Source of the DNA: Sandaracinobacteroides sp041909755
Lineage (GTDB): Bacteria > Pseudomonadota > Alphaproteobacteria > Sphingomonadales > Sphingomonadaceae
Direction of reading: 5' to 3'
DNA: 29,771 bases
Assembly (NCBI RefSeq): GCF_041909755.1
Contig: NZ_JAYRCW010000021.1
Span: 1-29,771 of the forward strand
Positions 24,133-29,771 of this stretch are shown piece after piece. Each line of letters begins with the position of its first letter. Positions within the stretch are counted from its first letter, which is position 1. Made by a program: the position numbers and the translations under genes. Under the pieces are notes generated by a model, which ran no database searches, had not been told where the DNA came from, and saw nothing but the letters and a program-made list of their open reading frames with translations.

Positions 24133-25372
24133 AGCGCAGCACCGTCACCGGGTCCGTGCTGGCCGCCTTCCAGGCCGGATACAGCGTCGCAAGAAAGCTC
24201 AGGCCCAGCGCCAGCAGCGTGATGCCGATCACTTCCGCCGGGTCCGTCCTGGCCGGCAGCTCCGTCAGATAGCGCACCGAAGGATCCCACAGGTTCGATC
24301 CCGTCAGCCGCGAAACGCCCATGATGATCCCCTGCCGGAATTCCAGCACCAGAAAGCCCAGACCCAGCCCCAGCAGCACGCCCAGCCCGCCGATCGCCGT
24401 TCCCACCGTCATGAACACCCGCATCAGCGCCGCCCGGCTCGCGCCCATGGTGCGCAGGATGGCAATGTCCCGCGTCTTGGCGCGCACCAGCATGATCAGC
24501 GACGAAAGGATGTTGAACACCGCGACCAGGATGATGATCGAAAGCACCCAGAACATCACCACCTGTTCCACCACCAGCGCCTCGAACAGGGCGGAATTCA
24601 GCTGCCGCCAGTCGGAAACCAGCGCCGAAAGCCCGATCTTCTCGGCCAGCGGGCGCACATATTCCTCCACCTTGTCGGGGTTCAGCGTGGTCATCATCAC
24701 CATGCCCACCTCGTCGCCCATGTCGAACAGGGTCTGCGCTTCGCCCAGCGGCAGCACCACGAAGGCCTTGTCGAAATCATAGATGCCGATCTCGAAGATC
24801 GCCCCCACCTCATAGGAAATGATGCGCGGCACGGTTCCGAACGGCGTCGTCGTTCCCTCGGGCGAGATCAGGGCGATCGAATCCCCCACCTTCAGCCCCA
24901 GGTTCTGCGCCAGCCCCGATCCGATGGCGACAACGCGCTCGCCTTCCTTCAGCCGGGCGATGTCGCCCTGCTTCACCGTTTTCGCGATCACGTCGGTCTT
25001 GCGGATGTCCTCGATGGTCATGCCGCGCACCAGCACGCCTTCCACCCGGCTGTGGGCGGATCCCATCAGCGGCTGTTCGATCAGCGGGATGGCGGTCACG
25101 ATCCCCGGCGTCTTCTTCGCCTCCTCGATCACCCGCCGCCAGTCGGGCAGGCGGCCGCCATAGCCCTGCGCGACCGCATGGCCGTTCAGCCCCTGGAAGC
25201 GGTCGAACAATTCGGCGCGAAAGCCGTTCATCACGCTCATCACCGCGATCAGCGCGGCAACGCCCAGCGCCACGGCCACAAGGCTGATGCCCGCCACCAG
25301 CACGATGAAGCGCTCGCCCTGCCCCGGCAGCAGATAGCGCCGGGCGATCATGCGCTCGTAAGAGGTGATCAC
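24125..25372 (-). CDS. lolC: Lipoprotein-release ABC transporter permease (LolC/LolE/LolF type)
   Basis: A 415-residue permease with four membrane helices: one after the N-terminal ERMIARRYLLPGQGERF (about 23-48) and three in the C-terminal half (about 270-295, 315-345, 370-395), enclosing a large periplasmic domain. ISLVAVALGVAALIAVMSVMNGFRAEL is typical of LolC/E. A segment TTPFGTVPR (about residues 190-200) lines up with the LolC hook that grips LolA. Only one permease is present here, so it may act as a homodimer (LolF) or pair with a distant lolE. GTG at 25372 overlaps the proS stop as GTGA. Confidence 0.92.
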   Translation of the reverse strand: MITSYERMIARRYLLPGQGERFIVLVAGISLVAVALGVAALIAVMSVMNGFRAELFDRFQGLNGHAVAQGYGGRLPDWRRVIEEAKKTPGIVTAIPLIEQPLMGSAHSRVEGVLVRGMTIEDIRKTDVIAKTVKQGDIARLKEGERVVAIGSGLAQNLGLKVGDSIALISPEGTTTPFGTVPRIISYEVGAIFEIGIYDFDKAFVVLPLGEAQTLFDMGDEVGMVMMTTLNPDKVEEYVRPLAEKIGLSALVSDWRQLNSALFEALVVEQVVMFWVLSIIILVAVFNILSSLIMLVRAKTRDIAILRTMGASRAALMRVFMTVGTAIGGLGVLLGLGLGFLVLEFRQGIIMGVSRLTGSNLWDPSVRYLTELPARTDPAEVIGITLLALGLSFLATLYPAWKAASTDPVTVLRYE

Positions 25373-26658
25373 CGGGCGAGCTTCGCCAGCACGCTTTCGA
25401 AGGAAACCTCCTGCTTCTCGCCCGTCGCGCGGCGCTTCAGCTCCACGGTGCCGGCGGCCACGCCCTTGGGGCCAACCGTCACCTGCCAGGGCAGGCCGAT
25501 CAGATCCATGGTGGCGAACTTCTCGCCGCCGCGCGCGTCGCGATCGTCATGCAGCACGGACAGGCCGGCAGCCTCCAGCTTCGCCTGCAGCGCATGCGCC
25601 GCTTCGGCGCAGGCGGCATCGTCGGCGCGCAGGTTGATGAGGCCCACATCGAAGGGCGCGACGGAATCGGGCCAGATGATGCCGGCCGCATCATGGCTTG
25701 CCTCGATGATCGCGCCCATCAGGCGGGAAACGCCCACGCCATAGCTGCCCATCAGCGGGTTCACGAGGCTGCCGTCCTTCGCCTGCACCTGCATGCCCAT
25801 GGCGGCGGAATATTTGGTGCCGAAGAAGAAGATATGGCCCACCTCGATCCCGCGCCGCTTCGCCAGCCGTTCGGGCGGCACCGGGCAGGATTCCACCTTC
25901 TCATGCTCTTCGGCCTCCATCGCATAGAGGCCGCGCAGCGTCGCGGGGGCATCGGGGTCCGTCAGGTCCACCGCATCCAGCGCCGAGTCGTAGAAGACCT
26001 CGCTTTCGCCGGTGTCCGCCAGGATATGAAATTCGTGGGACAGATCGCCGCCGATGGGGCCCGTCGGGGCGCGCACCGGCACCGCCCGCAGCCCCAGTGC
26101 CGCGAAGGTCCGCAGATAGGCGGTGAACTGCGCATCATAGCTGGCGCGGCCGCCCTCTTCGTCCATGTCGAAGCTGTAGGCGTCCTTCATCAGGAACTCC
26201 CGCCCGCGCATCACGCCAAAGCGGGGCCGCACCTCGTCCCGGAACTTCCACTGGATATGATACAGCGTGCGCGGCAGGTCGCGGTAGCTCTTCACGCAAT
26301 CGCGGAAGATCGCGGTGATCATTTCCTCGTTGGTGGGGCCGAACAGCATTTCGCGCCCGCCCCGGTCCTGAAAGCGCAGCATTTCAGGGCCATAGGCGTC
26401 ATAACGCCCCGATTGGCGCCACAGGTCGGCAGACTGGATCGTGGGCATCAGCAGCTCGACGGCGCCGGCCCGGTCCTGCTCCCGGCGGACGATGTCCGCG
26501 ATCCGGTCCAGCACGCGCAGCCCCAGCGGCAGCCAGGCATAGATGCCCGCCGCCGTCTGCCGGATCAGCCCCGCGCGCAGCATCAGCTGGTGCGAAACGA
26601 TCTGCGCATCGGCAGGCGTTTCCTTCATCACGGGCAGAAGATAGCGGGACAGCAGCAT
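25369..26658 (-). CDS. proS: Prolyl-tRNA synthetase (short alphaproteobacterial type)
   Basis: A 429-residue class II synthetase charging tRNA-Pro. It lacks the roughly 180-residue editing insertion of the E. coli enzyme, as in other alphaproteobacteria. Motifs: RQTAAGIYAWLPLGLRVLDRI, then FGPTNEEMITAIFRD, motif 2 in YHIQWKFRDEVRPRFGVMRG and REFLMKDAYSFD, and motif 3 in NPLMGSYGVGVSRLMGAIIE. The C-terminal anticodon-binding domain has LSVLHDDRDARGGEKFATMD. ATG at 26658. The upstream region (26659-27081) should contain its promoter, since the next gene upstream is divergent. It heads the run that continues with the lol genes and dnaE. Confidence 0.96.
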   Translation of the reverse strand: MLLSRYLLPVMKETPADAQIVSHQLMLRAGLIRQTAAGIYAWLPLGLRVLDRIADIVRREQDRAGAVELLMPTIQSADLWRQSGRYDAYGPEMLRFQDRGGREMLFGPTNEEMITAIFRDCVKSYRDLPRTLYHIQWKFRDEVRPRFGVMRGREFLMKDAYSFDMDEEGGRASYDAQFTAYLRTFAALGLRAVPVRAPTGPIGGDLSHEFHILADTGESEVFYDSALDAVDLTDPDAPATLRGLYAMEAEEHEKVESCPVPPERLAKRRGIEVGHIFFFGTKYSAAMGMQVQAKDGSLVNPLMGSYGVGVSRLMGAIIEASHDAAGIIWPDSVAPFDVGLINLRADDAACAEAAHALQAKLEAAGLSVLHDDRDARGGEKFATMDLIGLPWQVTVGPKGVAAGTVELKRRATGEKQEVSFESVLAKLAR

Positions 26659-26766
26659 GGAACCTCGTCAGATCGCTGGGGGCCGAACGCCCCGGAACAG
26701 GCGCGCGCTGCCTAGCCCATGCTGTGGCGCGCCCGCAACAGCGCTTCCGCGAAATCGGCATGCCAT

Positions 26767-26784
26767 GTTCCAGTTTGATGACAG
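26767..26784 (-). promoter_or_regulatory. PHO-box-like sequence
   Basis: On the minus strand the 18 bases match the E. coli PhoB box consensus at 15 positions by my count; the first heptamer CTGTCAT is perfect, the second is degenerate. It lies about 110 nt upstream of proS and could also be chance. Confidence 0.25.
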
Positions 26785-26804
26785 CCCCCACAACTGCCTC
26801 TAGG
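26775..26804 (+). promoter_or_regulatory. Possible plus-strand promoter before an orphan terminator
   Basis: TTGATG (26775-26780) and TCTAGG (26799-26804) with 18-nt spacing are weak -35/-10 candidates. A start near 26811 would give a transcript of about 145 nt ending at the terminator at 26925-26956. Confidence 0.2.
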
Positions 26805-26810
26805 TTCCGC

Positions 26811-26956
26811 CCACCAAGGACGGCAGCGCCGGCCAGGGTTCGGGAACAGGTCCGGTCACCACGCATCCCGCTGAAGAGGATGGCGGTGCCCATAATCAGG
26901 GCCATCAGGGGTTAGAGTGAATATGGGCCGCCCGGCGCAAGCCTGGCGGCCCTTTT
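26811..26956 (+). ncRNA. Candidate small RNA in the proS divergent region
   Basis: The 423 nt between the divergent proS and the secreted-protein gene contain no recognisable protein gene, yet an intrinsic terminator on the plus strand sits in the middle. A short transcript ending there is the simplest reading. I could not match it to SRP RNA (the GGTCAGGTCCGGAAGGAAGC core is missing), 6S RNA, tmRNA or RNase P RNA. It may instead be a leader with an attenuator for the gene at 27082. The 5' end given is a guess from weak promoter boxes. Confidence 0.3.
26925..26956 (+). terminator. Intrinsic terminator without an evident gene
   Basis: GGGCCGCC (26925-26932) pairs with GGCGGCCC (26945-26952), loop of 12 nt that can pair further (GGC/GCC), followed by TTTT at 26953-26956 on the plus strand. 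The minus strand lacks a uridine run after the stem. Confidence 0.75.
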
Positions 26957-26989
26957 CCTGCCCTCTCCACACAGACAGTCCCGCCGCCC

Positions 26990-27019
26990 TTCACAGCCCC
27001 GGACCGCTGCGGCATTAAT
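26990..27019 (+). promoter_or_regulatory. Candidate promoter of the secreted-protein gene
   Basis: TTCACA (26990-26995) and ATTAAT (27014-27019), 18 nt apart, resemble sigma-70 boxes (5/6 and 4/6). They lie about 60 nt before the ATG at 27082 and after the terminator at 26925-26956, so this gene would have its own promoter. Confidence 0.4.
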
Positions 27020-27081
27020 CGCCGTGGATCGTCAGCCGTTCACAGGGGCACGGCATCGGTCCGGGAAGGGGCACTCATTCC

Positions 27082-27696
27082 ATGCGCGCATTCGCGAACC
27101 TGTTGGCGTCGCTGGCTCTCGCCGGCGCTGTTTCCACCCCCGTGGCCGCCGCCTGCTGGGAGGCAGAGGAATATGAAGCCGCCCGCATGCGCGACCTGCA
27201 GACGGTGCTGATGGTCAGCGCGCTGAAATGCGGCCGGGCCGATCCCTCCATGCCCGGCGCCTACAACCGCTGGGTCGGCCGCGCGAAGGACAAGCTCGTC
27301 GCGGGCGAACAGAAGCTGCTCGCCCATTTCGTGCGCGAGGGGGACAAGGCGCGCTACGACAAGTTCACGACCGCGCTCGCCAACCGCTATTCCGAATATG
27401 CCGAGGACGCGAAATTCTGCGAGCGGGCGAAGGCGCTGCTGGAGGCGGATGAAAAGCACAATGGCGTGCTGGAACAGGTGGCGCTGCTGATCAATTCCAA
27501 GCCGAACGGCGTGGAAGAGATCTGCCCGGCAAAGAAGCCGCCCGCCTCGCAGATCGTCGTCTCGCCCTTCGATCCGATCCCCGATCCGTCAGGCGCCGCG
27601 CCCCAGCCCGCGCCGGTCACGGCCGCAGCAGAGCCTGCCGCCCCGGCCCCGGCAGAGGCTAAACCAGACGGGACTGCTTCAACGCCGCCTCAATGA
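27082..27696 (+). CDS. Secreted helical protein of unknown function
   Basis: A 204-residue exported protein. The signal peptide is Met-Arg-Ala-Phe followed by ANLLASLALAGAVSTPVAAA, with cleavage near Ala24 before CWEAEEYEAARMRDLQTVLM. The mature part is mostly helical, with Cys residues in CWEAE, LKCGRAD, KFCERA and EICPAK that could form two disulfides, and the patterns YNRWVGRAKDKL, LLAHFVREGDKARYDKFTTALANRY. A low-complexity Pro/Ala tail ends it. I recall similar proteins, with CW...AARxRDLQ...LMV.ALxC, in sphingomonads, without a known role. Its last 38 nt overlap the 3' end of the convergent pyrG. Confidence 0.85.
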   Translation: MRAFANLLASLALAGAVSTPVAAACWEAEEYEAARMRDLQTVLMVSALKCGRADPSMPGAYNRWVGRAKDKLVAGEQKLLAHFVREGDKARYDKFTTALANRYSEYAEDAKFCERAKALLEADEKHNGVLEQVALLINSKPNGVEEICPAKKPPASQIVVSPFDPIPDPSGAAPQPAPVTAAAEPAAPAPAEAKPDGTASTPPQ

Positions 27697-29293
27697 AGCT
27701 CGCGAACAGCGGGTGCGGTTCGAACGGCTTGGATTTCAGCTCCGGGTGGAACTGCACGCCCACGAACCAGGGGTGGTCCGGCCGCTCCACGATTTCCGGC
27801 AGCCGGCCATCGGGCGACATGCCGGTGAACGACAGGCCCGTCGCCTCCAGCCGCTCGCGATAGGCGGTGTTCACCTCGAAGCGGTGGCGGTGGCGCTCGG
27901 AAATCTCGGTCGCGCCATAAATGGCGGCGGCATGGCTGTTGCCTGACAGCTCGGCCGGATAGGCGCCCAGCCGCATCGTGCCGCCCAGGTCGCCGCCCGC
28001 CTGCCGCTGCTGGATGCCTTCTTCCGACATCCATTCGGTGATCATGCCCACGATGGGCTCGTCCGTCGGCCCGAACTCGGTGGAGGAGGCGTCCGCGATC
28101 CCCGCCAGGTTCCGCGCCGCTTCCACGCAGGCCATCTGCATGCCGAAGCAGATGCCCAGATAGGGCACGCTGCGCTCCCGCGCGAAGCGGATCGCCGCGA
28201 TCTTGCCTTCCGCGCCCCGTTCCCCGAAGGCGCCCGGCACCAGGATGGCGTGCAGCGGCTCCAGCTTGGAGGTGATCTCGGCGTCGTCCTGCTCGAACAG
28301 CTCGGCGTCGATCCACTGGATGGTCACCCGCGCCCGGTTGGCGATCCCGCCATGCACCAGCGCTTCGTTCAGCGACTTGTAGGCGTCCGGCAGGCCCACA
28401 TATTTGCCCACCACCCCGATCGTCACATGGCCTTCCGGGTTCTGCAGCCGGTCCACGATGTCGGTCCAGCGCGAAAGGTCAGGCTCGCGCCCCGGCGGCA
28501 GGCCGAAGGCGTGGATCACCTGCGCATCCAGCCCCTCGGCATGATATTGCAGCGGCACGGCATAGATGGATTTCGCATCCAGCGCCGGAATCACCGCTTC
28601 CTTCGGCACGTTGCAGAACAGCGCGATCTTCGCCCGCTCGCCGTCCGGCAGCGGCTTTTCGCAGCGGCACACCAGCACATCGGGCTGCACGCCAAGCGCC
28701 GCCAGTTCGCGCACGCTGTGCTGGGTCGGCTTCGTCTTCAGCTCCCCGGCGGCGGCGATATAAGGCACCAGCGTCACATGGACGGAAATGCTGTTGCCCC
28801 GGCCCAGGTCGTTCTTCAGCTGCCGGATCGCCTCGATGAAGGGCAGCGATTCGATGTCGCCCACGGTGCCGCCGATCTCGCACAGCACGAAATCCACATC
28901 GTCGGTGTCGGCGGTCGCGAACGCCTTGATGGCGTCCGTCACATGCGGAATCACCTGCACCGTCGCCCCCAGATAATCGCCGCGCCGCTCGCGCGTGATG
29001 ATCTGGCTATAGATCCGGCCAGAGGTGACATTGTCGGACCGGCGCGAGGACACGCCGGTGAACCGCTCGTAATGGCCGAGGTCCAGGTCGGTTTCCGCGC
29101 CGTCGTCGGTCACATAGACCTCGCCGTGCTGGTAAGGGCTCATCGTGCCCGGATCGACGTTCAGATAGGGATCGAACTTGCGGATCCGCACCCGATAGCC
29201 GCGCGCCTGCAACAGCGCGCCCAGAGAGGCGGCCATCAGGCCCTTGCCAAGGGAGGAGACCACGCCGCCGGTGATGAAGATAAACCGCGCCAT
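27659..29293 (-). CDS. pyrG: CTP synthase (glutamine-hydrolysing)
   Basis: A 544-residue enzyme making CTP from UTP with ATP and glutamine. The N-terminal amidoligase domain opens FIFITGGVVSSLGKGLMAAS (P-loop), then RIRKFDPYLNVDPGTMSPYQ, HGEVYVTDDGAETDLDLGHY and LCEIGGTVGDIESLPF. The C-terminal class I glutaminase domain has PGAFGERGAEGKI, the nucleophile Cys382 in GICFGMQMACVEAARN, and the His/Glu pair in GVQFHPELKSKPF. The ATG at 29293 has only a weak purine stretch upstream. It follows secG at 74 nt. The pyrH gene in this window makes UDP, which leads to its UTP substrate. Confidence 0.97.
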   Translation of the reverse strand: MARFIFITGGVVSSLGKGLMAASLGALLQARGYRVRIRKFDPYLNVDPGTMSPYQHGEVYVTDDGAETDLDLGHYERFTGVSSRRSDNVTSGRIYSQIITRERRGDYLGATVQVIPHVTDAIKAFATADTDDVDFVLCEIGGTVGDIESLPFIEAIRQLKNDLGRGNSISVHVTLVPYIAAAGELKTKPTQHSVRELAALGVQPDVLVCRCEKPLPDGERAKIALFCNVPKEAVIPALDAKSIYAVPLQYHAEGLDAQVIHAFGLPPGREPDLSRWTDIVDRLQNPEGHVTIGVVGKYVGLPDAYKSLNEALVHGGIANRARVTIQWIDAELFEQDDAEITSKLEPLHAILVPGAFGERGAEGKIAAIRFARERSVPYLGICFGMQMACVEAARNLAGIADASSTEFGPTDEPIVGMITEWMSEEGIQQRQAGGDLGGTMRLGAYPAELSGNSHAAAIYGATEISERHRHRFEVNTAYRERLEATGLSFTGMSPDGRLPEIVERPDHPWFVGVQFHPELKSKPFEPHPLFASFIEAALKQSRLV

Positions 29294-29320
29294 GGGAGAA
29301 AATACCTAACCTCTGCCACC

Positions 29321-29336
29321 CCGGCTGTCACGCCGG
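29321..29336 (-). promoter_or_regulatory. Small hairpin between secG and pyrG
   Basis: CCGGC (29321-29325) and GCCGG (29332-29336) form a 5-bp stem in the 74-nt gap. No uridine run follows on the minus strand. It may be a weak attenuator or a pyrG leader element; the evidence is slight. Confidence 0.25.
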
Positions 29337-29367
29337 AGCGACGGTTTTCAACAGAATAAGTTAAGCG

Positions 29368-29771
29368 TCAGTTCTGGACGGGCGGTGCATCGGCCGGCGC
29401 GGCGGCGCCGGACGCAGGGGCAGCCGGCGCGGCAGAACCCGATGCAGGCGCGGCCGGCAGTGCGCCAGGCGCGGGCAGGGCCGGCGCGATGGGCGCGCCC
29501 TGCTGGGCGGGCGCCGGCGCGCCGAGCGGCCCCACAGGCGCCGATTCCCGCGCCAGAGTCGTGTCGATCGTGGTCGGCCGGTTCGAATGCCCGGCCAGCC
29601 AGGCCAGCCCCAGCGACGACACGATGAACAGCGTCGCCAGGATCGCCGTCGTGCGTGTCAGCAGGTCGGCCGCGCCGCGCGCGGAAACCAGCCCGCCCGC
29701 GTTGCCGCCACCCGTCAGGCCGCCACCTTCGGACTTCTGCACAAGGATCACGGCCACCAGCGCCAGCGCCA
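29368..29771 (-). CDS. secG: Preprotein translocase subunit SecG (N-terminus cut by window edge)
   Basis: The gene enters from the right edge, so the first membrane helix is only partly present. The visible frame starts ALALVAVILVQKSEGGGLTG, matching the conserved end of SecG helix 1 and the following VQKSEGGGLxGG loop, then a second helix LTRTTAILATLFIVSSLGLAWLA split over about 22 residues. SecG is the small inner-membrane partner of SecYE. After helix 2 the chain has an unusually long low-complexity tail of Ala, Pro and Gly (about 60 residues), which is often seen in alphaproteobacteria. It lies upstream of pyrG on the same strand. Confidence 0.92.
   Translation of the reverse strand, partial: ALALVAVILVQKSEGGGLTGGGNAGGLVSARGAADLLTRTTAILATLFIVSSLGLAWLAGHSNRPTTIDTTLARESAPVGPLGAPAPAQQGAPIAPALPAPGALPAAPASGSAAPAAPASGAAAPADAPPVQN

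Noticed and set aside
20067..24134. A very long plus-strand open frame (over 1300 codons) opposite dnaE and lolD
   Set aside because: It is antisense to two certain genes, its product is rich in Arg, His, Gln and Pro without any domain, and high GC in codon position three removes stops from the opposite strand.
26399..26905. Minus-strand frame over the proS start with an N-terminus MALIMGTAILFSGMRGDR
   Set aside because: Most of it is an out-of-frame reading of proS, and no ribosome binding site or family was seen.
26724..26915. A 63-codon plus-strand frame ending just before the orphan terminator
   Set aside because: GTG start without a clear ribosome binding site, and an Arg/Pro/Ala-rich product typical of non-coding GC-rich DNA. 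A small RNA explains the terminator as well; kept only as a possibility.
26811..26960. Match to SRP RNA, 6S RNA, or a cobalamin riboswitch
   Set aside because: The diagnostic cores of SRP RNA and of the cobalamin riboswitch (GCCACTG box) are absent, and no long 6S-like double-stranded rod could be drawn by eye.

Overview
The window reads as a core chromosomal segment of a GC-rich alphaproteobacterium, most probably a sphingomonad (order Sphingomonadales). The support is the gene order (pyrH-frr-uppS-cdsA-dxr-rseP-bamA-skp-fabZ with no lpx genes), a cysteine-free L31, a short prolyl-tRNA synthetase, a single lipoprotein-release permease and many GTG/TTG starts. I see no insertion sequence, phage gene, CRISPR array, rRNA or tRNA, and base composition looks even. 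Strong open frames opposite real genes are a by-product of high GC.

Layout. 1-910 (minus): the first codons of a probable NAD(P)H-hydrate repair enzyme, a DUF3598-like protein, then rpmE with a clear terminator. 1059-7452 (plus): a leucine/isovalerate degradation operon, liuB (MCC beta), liuC (methylglutaconyl-CoA hydratase), a secreted NTF2-like protein, liuD (MCC alpha) and liuA (isovaleryl-CoA dehydrogenase), followed directly by a mobA-like gene that appears to start at CTG. 7551-7679 (plus): an unrecognised 42-residue membrane ORF with a good ribosome binding site. 7753-16687 (minus): a nine-gene envelope/isoprenoid operon, pyrH to fabZ, with several 1-14 nt overlaps. 16740-18590 (minus): rpsB-tsf, closed by a strong terminator and with two hairpins between the genes. 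18689-26658 (minus): proS-lolC/F-lolD-dnaE-DUF1993-yhhN. 26659-27081: a 423-nt divergent intergenic region holding a plus-strand terminator that no recognised gene explains. 27082-27696 (plus): a secreted protein of unknown function. 27659-29771 (minus): pyrG and a cut secG.

Functionally, the liu operon takes isovaleryl-CoA to 3-hydroxy-3-methylglutaryl-CoA. The pyrH-fabZ operon joins UMP phosphorylation and ribosome recycling to undecaprenyl-PP synthesis, CDP-diacylglycerol synthesis, the MEP pathway, a site-2 protease, outer-membrane protein assembly and fatty-acid dehydration. LolD/LolC and BamA/Skp together cover lipoprotein and beta-barrel delivery to the outer membrane.

No large new system is evident. 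The items most worth a second look are the 42-aa ORF, the apparent orphan transcript near 26.8-26.96 kb, the CTG start of mobA, the secreted NTF2-like gene inside liu, and the RNA structures around rpmE and rpsB-tsf. All start sites, promoters and RNA structures were judged by eye.
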